Shown: piece by piece, positions 1-7,056 of the stretch
How the letters are laid out: every line of letters begins with the position of its first letter
Position numbering within the stretch: position 1 is the first letter of the stretch
NCBI RefSeq assembly: GCF_040881935.1
Contig: NZ_JBBECH010000020.1
Location: 73,536 to 137,535, forward strand
DNA length: 64,000 nt
Origin: Saccharospirillum sp040881935
GTDB lineage: Bacteria; Pseudomonadota; Gammaproteobacteria; Pseudomonadales; Natronospirillaceae
Direction: 5' to 3'
Program-made: the position numbers and the translations under genes
The notes under the pieces: model-generated
Databases searched by the model: none
What the model was told of the DNA's origin: nothing
Seen by the model: the letters and a program-made list of their open reading frames with translations, nothing else

Positions 1-473
1 TGGTGCACATGGCTCATGCCATGCACAAACGCCCCGGTGAGATTTCCGGTGGTATGAAGCAACGGGTCGGCATTGCCCGGGCACTGGCCATGCAGCCGAG
101 TGTTTTGTTACTGGATGAACCCTTTGGCGCACTGGACGCCCTGACGCGTGCGCACCTGCAGGATTCACTGATGGAGATTCAGGCGCAGCTGGGAACAACG
201 GTGCTTATGATCACCCACGATGTCGATGAAGCCGTGCTGTTATCCGACCGCATCGTGATGATGACCAATGGCCCCTCGGCTACCGTCGGTCAGATTTTGG
301 AGGTTGATCTGGAGCGACCGCGCAATCGTCTGACACTGGCCGACGATGTGCATTACAACCATCTGCGCTCTGAAGTGCTGACGTTTCTGTACGAAAAACA
401 GCTCAAAGTCGAGCCTATTTCGGCTCGAGCCAAGGCCTCTACTCAGGCAAAAAATAATACCGAGGTTGCCTGA
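1..473 (+). CDS. nrtD: Nitrate ABC transporter ATP-binding protein, C-terminal part (NrtD/NasD type)
   Basis: This is the C-terminal part of an ABC ATPase; the gene begins before the window. Visible are the ABC signature ISGGMKQRVGIARAL, Walker B LLLDEPFGALDALTR and the H-loop MITHDVDEAV. The SGGMKQR signature and the DEPFGALD-AL-R stretch are typical of the nitrate/sulfonate/taurine importer group. It would hydrolyse ATP on the cytoplasmic face to drive nitrate or nitrite uptake. The assignment to nitrate rests partly on the nitrite and nitrate reductase operon that follows on the same strand. It ends with a low-complexity tail rich in Ala, Lys and Thr. A strong terminator follows 11 bp later, so it is the last gene of its operon. 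The alternative is another member of the same importer group. Confidence 0.85.
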   Translation, partial: VHMAHAMHKRPGEISGGMKQRVGIARALAMQPSVLLLDEPFGALDALTRAHLQDSLMEIQAQLGTTVLMITHDVDEAVLLSDRIVMMTNGPSATVGQILEVDLERPRNRLTLADDVHYNHLRSEVLTFLYEKQLKVEPISARAKASTQAKNNTEVA

Positions 474-483
474 TACCCTCCTG

Positions 484-523
484 AAACAGGGTACGCTGCG
501 TACCCTGTTTATTGATCTTTTTT
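484..523 (+). terminator. Rho-independent terminator after the nitrate ABC ATPase
   Basis: A perfect 12-bp stem (484-495 with 499-510, AAACAGGGTACG arm) with a 3-nt loop is followed by a T-rich run at 513-523. It sits 11 bp after the stop codon and closes the transporter operon. Confidence 0.9.
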
Positions 524-759
524 ATAACAACACTTCAAAAAAACCAGAACAAATAGGTCGCCGTTCCGTGATATTTTGTTATTTCATTACAGTTCAGTGG
601 CCTGTCAACTGGCCTGGGAAAGGCTTTCGGAAATTGGCCGTTACTGAGCAACAAAGCTGACTACACGGGCAGGCCGCAAGGCATGGCCACCATTGGAGAA
701 GCCGCTAAAGGGATGGTAGCGTAAAGACCTTAACGCACTCCTCAGGATCCCATCGCCCC

Positions 760-1710
760 ATGGCGTACCACAGTTATTTACACCTTGTATCAAGCTATCA
801 ACAGGATCGCACGGCCATCAATGGCCTGATCGAATCGATTGTCTCCAGCCTGGACCGGATCAGCCTGCTTACCGACCCCAAGGCACAAAAAGAAGAAGTC
901 GCTCACCTGAGCCGGGCCTACCCGTTCATCGAAATGCTGTACAGCCTGGACGCCAGCGGCTGCCAGCTACTGCCTTCAGCCTACGGCCAGGGCATTACCG
1001 AGCCAACAAGACGCACCCTCGGGCAACATAGTGATCGCAGCCACCGGCCGTATTTTCAGGCCGCTCATCGAAACCCCGGTGCCATCACCGTCTCTGAACC
1101 TTATTTGTCGAGTGCAACGCACCGGCTGGCTATTTCGGCCGTACTGCGCTTTAACCGCAGCGACGGTGACGCAAACCCTTCTGAAACACCCGGGTACCTG
1201 GTGCTTAATCTAAACCTGCAGGCGCTGATCGCCTATCTGAACAACGATCAGTTGCGTTATCGTTTTCACCCGGCCTTTCGGGCCGTCTACGCACTGATCG
1301 GGTCGGTATTGATCGCGGTATCCGGTCTGTTGCTCTGGGCATCGCTGGAATCACTGCTGGGCACTCTATTAACCCCCAGTCACATCGCGACCGACTCCTT
1401 CGGTGTCGTCATTCTCATTACGCTGAGCCTGGCGATTTTTGACCTTGGCAAAACCATCATCGAAGAAGAAGTCTTTGTACACAAAGACATCCACCACCAT
1501 GGCTCGACGGAAAGAACCATAACCCGCTTCATGTCTGCTATTCTGATAGCGATCTCGATCGAGGCGTTATTGCTGATGTTCAAATCACTGCTGGGTGAGA
1601 GCAATCAACTGATCCAGGCGGTGTATATGATGTTGTCGGCCGTGGCCCTATTGATAGGGCTCGGTATTTACCTGAAACTGAGTCGGCCCGAAGGTAGCAA
1701 TGGCAGTTAA
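760..1710 (+). CDS. Cache (PDC)-like sensor domain protein with C-terminal membrane segments
   Basis: The 316-residue protein has a soluble N-terminal half (about 1-165) that reads as a Cache/PDC ligand-binding fold: an early helix, the RSHRPYFQAA motif, and ISAVLRF followed by GYLVLNLNLQAL. Four hydrophobic segments follow at about 175-200, 208-230, 250-275 and 285-305. There is no kinase, cyclase or methyl-accepting domain, so any output is unknown. No signal peptide or N-terminal membrane anchor precedes the sensor domain. That is odd for a Cache domain, which is normally periplasmic and held between two membrane segments. The start has a weak ribosome binding site, so the true start could differ. 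It lies between the nitrate transporter and the nitrate reductase operon, which suggests but does not prove a link to nitrogen sensing. Confidence 0.7.
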   Translation: MAYHSYLHLVSSYQQDRTAINGLIESIVSSLDRISLLTDPKAQKEEVAHLSRAYPFIEMLYSLDASGCQLLPSAYGQGITEPTRRTLGQHSDRSHRPYFQAAHRNPGAITVSEPYLSSATHRLAISAVLRFNRSDGDANPSETPGYLVLNLNLQALIAYLNNDQLRYRFHPAFRAVYALIGSVLIAVSGLLLWASLESLLGTLLTPSHIATDSFGVVILITLSLAIFDLGKTIIEEEVFVHKDIHHHGSTERTITRFMSAILIAISIEALLLMFKSLLGESNQLIQAVYMMLSAVALLIGLGIYLKLSRPEGSNGS

Positions 1711-1728
1711 CTGAGTCACCCCGCTACT

Positions 1729-1892
1729 GGAGTTCGGGTCTAACCGGTGGCACTAGTCCGCACCGACCGCCGGGGTCACTCCTGTGGGGTCGGCGTGAAT
1801 CCATCCATGGAGCCTAGACCGCAGCATCCCTGCTGCGGACTACCCCACAGGAGTAACCCCGGCAATCGCTGCTCGCGCTTTTGGCGAACTCC
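1729..1892 (+). repeat. Structured intergenic repeat, copy R1
   Basis: A 164-bp element bounded by the inverted ends GGAGTTCG (1729-1736) and CGAACTCC (1885-1892). A long hairpin pairs 1772-1790 with 1842-1860 (18 of 19 positions). It encloses a core that is repeated with one difference in copy R4 and again, inverted, in R5. Inside the core an 8-bp hairpin (CCGCAGCA arm, 1819-1838) is present. It occupies the gap before the DUF1289 gene. Confidence 0.85.
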
Positions 1893-1926
1893 AAAACCAA
1901 AATACAAAACAACCTGACAGGGTGCC

Positions 1927-2205
1927 ATGAAACAGCTCGAATTTTTCGACATACCCAGCCCCTGCATCGGCGTTTGTGAATCCGGTGCCAGGGGCTATTG
2001 TCGCGGTTGTTTTCGTTCCCGGGCCGAACGGCAGTATTGGTTTCAGGCTGACGATGAAGCCAAGCGTTTGATTATTCGTGCCTGCCAGGTACGCAAGCTT
2101 CGTTTCGAGCGAGCCAAATCCAGCCTGACATCTGAACCATCACCACCGCAAGAAGCCCTCTTTCCCAATCTCGACGAAGATTTTGGCAGTAATTCCGAAC
2201 GCTAA
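1927..2205 (+). CDS. DUF1289 family cysteine-rich protein
   Basis: The 92-residue protein carries the DUF1289 pattern near its N terminus: PSPCIGVCESGARGYCRGC, with four cysteines spaced as CxxxCx(8)CxxC, then a run of Arg, Glu and Trp residues. The four cysteines suggest metal (zinc or Fe-S) binding. The family has no established function. The C-terminal third is Ser/Pro/Glu-rich and probably disordered. The ATG follows CAGGGTGCC. The gene lies between two copies of the intergenic repeat family (R1 upstream, R2 downstream), so it appears to be a single-gene transcription unit. Confidence 0.85.
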   Translation: MKQLEFFDIPSPCIGVCESGARGYCRGCFRSRAERQYWFQADDEAKRLIIRACQVRKLRFERAKSSLTSEPSPPQEALFPNLDEDFGSNSER

Positions 2206-2230
2206 ATTCAGAGTTCACAACTCAAGTTTC

Positions 2231-2317
2231 GGAGTTCGCCATGGAGACGAGCGCCGACTGCCGGGGGTTGCCCCGGTAGTCGGTGCGGACCAATGCCACT
2301 GAATTTCCCCGAACTCC
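2231..2317 (-). repeat. Structured intergenic repeat, short copy R2
   Basis: An 87-bp element with the same inverted ends as R1 (GGAGTTCG 2231-2238, CGAACTCC 2310-2317). It forms a 13-bp hairpin (2254-2266 with 2271-2283, one wobble). Read on the minus strand, its left part matches R1 (GTCCGCACCGAC block), but the conserved core of R1, R4 and R5 is absent. It is a short, inverted member of the family. Confidence 0.75.
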
Positions 2318-2406
2318 GGAACTCGACGTCCAAATAAAGCCGTGCAGGTCGGTGAGCCATGCACTACTTTCTGTCGTATCGCCGTGCCAATCCTTCGGAG
2401 GCCGTC

Positions 2407-2598
2407 ATGTCACTCGATCATCTGTCTACAGAACTGGTGGATCTGCGTTGTCCTTATTGCGACGCCAGTATTCATCTCATCGTCGACCCGACGGAAGACA
2501 GTCAGGAATACACCGAAGACTGTGAAGTCTGCTGCCAGCCGATGGTGGTTTTCACCGAGGGCGACAACATTGTGCGCCTGGCGCGCGAAGACGAGTAG
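2407..2598 (+). CDS. CPXCG-motif cysteine-rich small protein
   Basis: A 63-residue protein with two CxxC-type pairs: RCPYCDAS near residue 17 and CEVCCQPM near residue 42, followed by the VVFTEGDN stretch. This is the pattern of the CPXCG cysteine-rich small protein family, likely a one-domain zinc ribbon of unknown role. An in-frame ATG at 2359 exists. I chose 2407 because GGAGG ends 6 bp upstream of it and because family members are about 60-65 residues long. It is followed by the promoter region of the nitrate reductase operon. Confidence 0.85.
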   Translation: MSLDHLSTELVDLRCPYCDASIHLIVDPTEDSQEYTEDCEVCCQPMVVFTEGDNIVRLAREDE

Positions 2599-2732
2599 TT
2601 CTCCCGGCATTATGCCCCAACACAGAACACCTCCCCCTCTGCCTGGCCCTTCTTGGTGCAAAAACAGGCGGCTTTCAGGATGATTTCTGACTAACCCCCT
2701 GATTTTAAGAGGTTTTTTCAAAGTGTCGGAAG

Positions 2733-2750
2733 TTGGCACGCCCTTCGCTA
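2733..2750 (+). promoter_or_regulatory. Sigma-54 promoter of the nitrate/nitrite reductase operon
   Basis: TTGGCACGCCCTTCGCTA matches the sigma-54 consensus (TGGCACG-N4-TTGCW) with one mismatch in the -12 element. GG at 2735-2736 and GC at 2747-2748 are separated by exactly 10 bp, the required spacing. The predicted transcript start is near 2760, leaving a leader of about 150 nt before the first gene. NtrC control is expected from such operons in other gammaproteobacteria. I did not identify an NtrC site with confidence. Confidence 0.8.
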
Positions 2751-2764
2751 TATAGAACTTAGTC

Positions 2765-2880
2765 ATCACAGATCAGAGTCTGGCTTGCCAGTGCTCTGAA
2801 ATGAGGTGGCCTTACACTGTGATTTGCGTATCGAGCATTGGCGCTCTTGGGGAAACCCAAGAGCGTCTTTTTTTTGCCTG
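2765..2880 (+). promoter_or_regulatory. Attenuator-like leader of the nitrate/nitrite reductase operon
   Basis: The leader begins with a hairpin pairing TCAGAG (2773-2778) with CTCTGA (2794-2799), with CTGG/CCAG inside it. An outer helix pairs ATCACAG (2765-2771) with CTGTGAT (2817-2823). Downstream is a textbook intrinsic terminator: a 10-bp stem 2842-2851/2856-2865 with a GAAA loop, then eight T residues (2868-2875). It ends 37 bp before the first start codon. A terminator after the promoter but before the gene implies conditional readthrough. In related operons this is done by ANTAR proteins (NasR or NasT). I could not fit the two hexaloop hairpins of the ANTAR motif convincingly. Confidence 0.75.
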
Positions 2881-2912
2881 GCCGAAACCGGCTGGTACTG
2901 GCGAGGGGCCAT

Positions 2913-4103
2913 ATGAACCAGGGGCGTTTACTGATCATCGGGCATGGTATGGCCGCGACCCGGCTGCTGCAAAAGCTGGTCGAGCGTGGCTATGAGGGCT
3001 CCTTGACCGTCATCGGAGCAGAAGGTGGCGTGGGTTACAACCGTATCCAACTAACCCCCTGGCTGGCCGGTGAAGTCAGCGAGGCCAGTATGGATCTGGT
3101 CTCCGATACCTGGTACCGGGAACACCGGATTTACCGAGTCAAGCAGGATGCCGTTGCATCTCTGGATCCGGCTGGCCAGGTCACTTTGAAATCCGGCCGC
3201 ACCCTGCCCTTCGATACAGCGGTACTGGCGACGGGTGCCGTACCCCGGTTTCCCGACCTGCCCTTTGCGCCTCAGCCCACCATTCGCGCGTTTCGCAACA
3301 AAGCCGATGGGCATTGGCTGAAAGCTTTGCCAGAAAACCAGTCCGTGGTGGTGGTTGGCGGTGGCCTCCTTGGTCTGGAAGCGGCCTGGGGCCTGCGTGC
3401 CCTGGGGCATAACGTCAGTCTGGTGCACCGCAACAGCCACCTGATGAACCGGCAGCTGTCAGCACCCACGGCGGCGTATCTCGCCCGGGCTGCCAGGCAG
3501 GCGGGTATTCAACTGCATCTGTCCAACGAACTGAGTCACATTAATGCCGACCCGGTACTGACATCCGTTCAGTTGAGCGGCGGCGAAACACTGAGTGCCG
3601 ATGTGCTGATCGCCGCTGCCGGTATCGCACCGCATCGTCAGCTCGCCGAAGACGCGGGCCTGGCGGTAAACCGGGGCATTCTAATCAACGATCAAATGCG
3701 CACCAGCCACCCGCGCATTTTCGCACTGGGCGAATGCGCGGAATTCAATGGTGAGACCTTTGGTCTGGTCGCACCGGCTTACCAGCAGGCCGAGGTACTG
3801 GCTTCCGTGCTCTGTGCTGAACCCGCGCACTGGGCTCCGCAGCAAAGTACTACTCGTTTAAAAATTTCCGGTCTCGATGTGGTCTCACACGGGCGTATCG
3901 ACCACCCCGACGCACGACATCTCACCCTGGATGCACCGGGCCTCAACCAGTGTCGGCGGCTGCATTTTCTGCACGACCGGCTGATCGGTACCGAGATGAT
4001 CGGTATCCGCACCCATCTTGAGCTTTATCAAAGCCTGATTGACCAACAGACCCCCATCAACGATGCCCGCGCCGTGATGCTGGGCTCTGTCAGGGCGGCC
4101 TAG
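2913..4103 (+). CDS. NAD(P)/FAD-dependent oxidoreductase of the assimilatory nitrate reductase (NasB-like)
   Basis: A 396-residue pyridine nucleotide-disulfide type flavoprotein. The N-terminal FAD site is LLIIGHGMAATRLL. The NAD(P)H site is VVVVGGGLLGLEAAWGL near residue 145. The second FAD motif is RIFALGECAEFNG near residue 270. It resembles the N-terminal half of NirB but stops before any Fe-S or siroheme domain. The likely role is to pass electrons from NAD(P)H to the NasA nitrate reductase encoded three genes downstream. The start at 2913 was chosen because GAGGGG lies 5 bp upstream and the FAD motif follows directly. An upstream in-frame start at 2838 would lie inside the leader terminator. 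nirB starts 9 bp after the stop. Confidence 0.85.
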   Translation: MNQGRLLIIGHGMAATRLLQKLVERGYEGSLTVIGAEGGVGYNRIQLTPWLAGEVSEASMDLVSDTWYREHRIYRVKQDAVASLDPAGQVTLKSGRTLPFDTAVLATGAVPRFPDLPFAPQPTIRAFRNKADGHWLKALPENQSVVVVGGGLLGLEAAWGLRALGHNVSLVHRNSHLMNRQLSAPTAAYLARAARQAGIQLHLSNELSHINADPVLTSVQLSGGETLSADVLIAAAGIAPHRQLAEDAGLAVNRGILINDQMRTSHPRIFALGECAEFNGETFGLVAPAYQQAEVLASVLCAEPAHWAPQQSTTRLKISGLDVVSHGRIDHPDARHLTLDAPGLNQCRRLHFLHDRLIGTEMIGIRTHLELYQSLIDQQTPINDARAVMLGSVRAA

Positions 4104-4112
4104 GAGAACACT

Positions 4113-6671
4113 ATGACCCTACACTCGACGAACACAGTGACACAGACTCCGCGCCAGCTGATCATTATCGGCAATGGCATGGTCGGTCATCATACTGCCA
4201 TGAGCTTCCTGGAATCCACCGGTGATGCGAAAGACTGGGCGATACACATTATCGGCGAAGAACCCTACAGCGCTTACGACCGGGTGCATTTATCGGAATA
4301 TTTTCAGGGCAAAACCCACGCCGATCTGGCGCTGGGAACGAGCGAGCAATACCAACGCCTTGGCATACACACCCATCTGGGCGTGGCCGCACAATGCATC
4401 GATCGCGATGCCAAAACCGTGACCCTGGCTGACGAGTCGGTGCTGCCTTACGACGCTTTGATTCTGGCCACCGGCTCCTACCCTTTCGTACCCCCGATTC
4501 CCGGGCACGATCTGCCTTCCTGTCTGGTTTACCGGACTCTGGATGACCTTGATTCAATTCGCAATGCAGCCAGCGATGGCAGTGTCGGCGTTGTCATCGG
4601 CGGCGGCTTGCTTGGCCTTGAAGCCGCTAATGCCCTTAAATCACTCGGACTCGAGACTCATGTCATTGAGTTCGCGCCACAACTGATGCCGGTGCAGCTC
4701 GATAGCGACGCCGGCACCCTGCTGCGCAATAAAATTCAGGCGCTGGGTGTTCAGGCCCACGTCAATACCGCGACGAAATCCATTACCACCGACGACCAGG
4801 GTCGTACCGTTCTGACCTTTGCCGAGGGCGACCCTCTGGTCACTGACGTGGTGGTTTTTTCCGCTGGTATTCGCCCTCAGGATACGCTGGCGCGAGACGC
4901 TGGTCTGACGCTCGGTGAGCGTGGTGGTGTTGCCATCAACAACCAGTGTCAGACCTCCGACCCGGCCATTTACGCGGTCGGCGAAGTTGCCTTATGGAAC
5001 AACGCCATCTTCGGTCTGGTAGCACCCGGTTACCGTATGGCCGAAACCGCCGCGGCCCACCTGGCCGGTGGCGAAGCTTCGTTCACCGGGGCTGATATGA
5101 GTACCAAACTGAAGCTGCTCGGGGTGGATGTCGGTGCCATTGGGGATGCTCATGCCCGCAGTGCCGGTGCCCTGACCTATCGCTACAGCAACGAGCGTTC
5201 TGGTGTTTATCGCAAGCTGGTCACCAGTGCCGATGGCACTCGCCTGCTCGGTGCCATTCTGGTCGGCGACAACAGCCTGTACGACACCTTGCTGCAGTAC
5301 TACCTGAACGACATTACCCTGCCGAAAGAACCGGACAGCCTGATTCTACCAAGCAGCGAAGGCGCGCCCCAGCTGGGTGTCGATGCGCTGCCGGATACTG
5401 CCACTCTGTGTTCCTGCCTCAACGTCACCAAAGGCGACGTCATCGGCGCCATCGATGATGGCTGTTGTTCGCTGGGTGAGGTAAAAACCGAAACCCGGGC
5501 CAGCAGCGGCTGCGGTGGTTGCGCCGCCATGCTGAAACAGGTGGTCGACGCGACACTGGAAGCACGCGGTGTCGAAGTCGATCATTCGTTGTGTGAACAC
5601 TTCCGCTACACCCGCCAGGAATTGTTCTATCTGGTGCAGGTCGGACAGATCAAAACCTTTGATGCCCTGATTCATGAGCATGGCCAGGGCCTCGGATGCG
5701 ACATTTGCAAACCCACCGTGGCCTCCATTCTCGCCAGTTGCTGGAATGAAGGCGTGCTGGAACCGGCCCATGTCAAATTGCAGGACACCAACGACACCTT
5801 TCTGGCCAACATGCAAAAAGACGGTACTTACTCAGTGGTACCGCGCATCGCTGGCGGTGAAATCACCGCCGATAAACTGATTGTGATCGGCGAAGTCGCC
5901 AAAGAATACGACCTGTACACCAAGATCACCGGCGGCCAGCGCGTCGATTTGTTCGGTGCCCAGTTGCACCAGTTACCCGCTATCTGGAAACGGCTGATCG
6001 ACGCCGGATTTGAAACCGGCCAGGCCTATGGCAAGTCGGTACGCACAGTGAAATCCTGCGTCGGCAGCACCTGGTGCCGTTATGGCCAGCAGGACAGCGT
6101 CGGTATGGCCATTTTATTGGAGAACCGTTACAAGGGCCTGCGCGCGCCGCACAAGCTGAAATTCGCGGTCTCCGGCTGCACCCGCGAATGCGCTGAGGCG
6201 CAGAGCAAGGACATCGGTGTTATAGCCACCGAGCACGGCTGGAACCTGTACGTCTGCGGTAACGGCGGTATGAAACCGCGCCATGCCGATCTGTTTGCGA
6301 CCGATCTCGACGACGTCACCCTGATCAAAACCATCGACCGGCTGCTGATGTTCTACATCAAAACCGCCGACCGTTTGCAACGCACCGCCCGCTGGATGGA
6401 AAACCTGGAAGGCGGTCTCGACTACCTGAAAGACGTCATCCTCAACGACTCATTGCAACTGAATGATGACCTGGAACACCAGATGGCACGCATCGTTGAA
6501 TCTTACGAGTGCGAGTGGAAGGCTGTGCTCGACGACCCGGAAAAACTGAAACGCTTCCGCACCTTCGTCAACAACGACAGTGCCGACAGCAACGTGGTGT
6601 TTGTTAAGGAACGCGAGCAGATTCGCCCGGCCCGGGACGACGAAAAAGCCAAGTTGATTGCGACCGCCTGA
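4113..6671 (+). CDS. nirB: Assimilatory nitrite reductase [NAD(P)H] large subunit NirB
   Basis: An 852-residue protein with the full NirB domain order. FAD/NAD(P) binding comes first (LIIIGNGMVGHHTAM near 16; GVVIGGGLLGLEAAN near 155). A BFD-type [2Fe-2S] domain follows (ATLCSCLNVTKGDV near 430, then SSGCGGC), and a second BFD-like stretch (GLGCDICKP near 530). The nitrite/sulfite reductase domains come last, with siroheme and [4Fe-4S] ligands in VKSCVGSTWCRYG near 648 and VSGCTRECAEAQ near 688. It reduces nitrite to ammonium in the cytoplasm using NAD(P)H. The length is typical. A GGAG lies upstream of the ATG. It is co-transcribed with the preceding flavoprotein, nirD and nasA. Confidence 0.97.
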   Translation: MTLHSTNTVTQTPRQLIIIGNGMVGHHTAMSFLESTGDAKDWAIHIIGEEPYSAYDRVHLSEYFQGKTHADLALGTSEQYQRLGIHTHLGVAAQCIDRDAKTVTLADESVLPYDALILATGSYPFVPPIPGHDLPSCLVYRTLDDLDSIRNAASDGSVGVVIGGGLLGLEAANALKSLGLETHVIEFAPQLMPVQLDSDAGTLLRNKIQALGVQAHVNTATKSITTDDQGRTVLTFAEGDPLVTDVVVFSAGIRPQDTLARDAGLTLGERGGVAINNQCQTSDPAIYAVGEVALWNNAIFGLVAPGYRMAETAAAHLAGGEASFTGADMSTKLKLLGVDVGAIGDAHARSAGALTYRYSNERSGVYRKLVTSADGTRLLGAILVGDNSLYDTLLQYYLNDITLPKEPDSLILPSSEGAPQLGVDALPDTATLCSCLNVTKGDVIGAIDDGCCSLGEVKTETRASSGCGGCAAMLKQVVDATLEARGVEVDHSLCEHFRYTRQELFYLVQVGQIKTFDALIHEHGQGLGCDICKPTVASILASCWNEGVLEPAHVKLQDTNDTFLANMQKDGTYSVVPRIAGGEITADKLIVIGEVAKEYDLYTKITGGQRVDLFGAQLHQLPAIWKRLIDAGFETGQAYGKSVRTVKSCVGSTWCRYGQQDSVGMAILLENRYKGLRAPHKLKFAVSGCTRECAEAQSKDIGVIATEHGWNLYVCGNGGMKPRHADLFATDLDDVTLIKTIDRLLMFYIKTADRLQRTARWMENLEGGLDYLKDVILNDSLQLNDDLEHQMARIVESYECEWKAVLDDPEKLKRFRTFVNNDSADSNVVFVKEREQIRPARDDEKAKLIATA

Positions 6672-6681
6672 GGAAACCGAC

Positions 6682-7056
6682 ATGACCGCCAATGCCCAAC
6701 CACATATAACCGACCAATCGCAGAAATCCAGCCCCTGGGTTCACATTTGCCAGGTCGATGATCTGGTGCCCGATTCAGGAGTGGCCGCACTGGTACTCGG
6801 CCAACAGATTGCGCTGTTTTTTCTGAGTGAAACACAGCAAGTCTATGCGATCGCCAACCAGGATCCGGCCAGTGGTGCCAGCGTGATGGCACGGGGTATT
6901 CTCGGTGACCTTAACGGAGAAACCGTGGTCGCCGCACCGTTGTACAAACATCATTTCTCGCTGAAAACCGGTCGCTGCCTGGAAAACGAGGACTGGCAAG
7001 TCCGGGTCTGGCCAGCGCGCATTGTCGATGGCCAGGTCGAGATTGAGTGGGTATGA
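6682..7056 (+). CDS. nirD: Nitrite reductase [NAD(P)H] small subunit NirD
   Basis: A 124-residue Rieske-fold protein of the NirD family. The VAAPLYKHHFSLKTGRC segment near residue 90 corresponds to the second Rieske loop. The cluster ligands of true Rieske proteins are absent, as is usual for NirD. It partners NirB in assimilatory nitrite reduction. The start at 6682 follows AGGAAAC and lies 10 bp after the nirB stop. An earlier in-frame start at 6658 would overlap nirB and is less likely. Its stop overlaps the nasA start (ATGA at 7053-7056), indicating translational coupling. Confidence 0.93.
   Translation: MTANAQPHITDQSQKSSPWVHICQVDDLVPDSGVAALVLGQQIALFFLSETQQVYAIANQDPASGASVMARGILGDLNGETVVAAPLYKHHFSLKTGRCLENEDWQVRVWPARIVDGQVEIEWV

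Noticed and set aside
2765..2823. Canonical ANTAR two-hexaloop motif
   Set aside because: A CAGA/TCTG stem with a six-base loop can be drawn, but the loop lacks the expected first-position A and the partner hairpin is not convincing; only the terminator and general leader structure are claimed.
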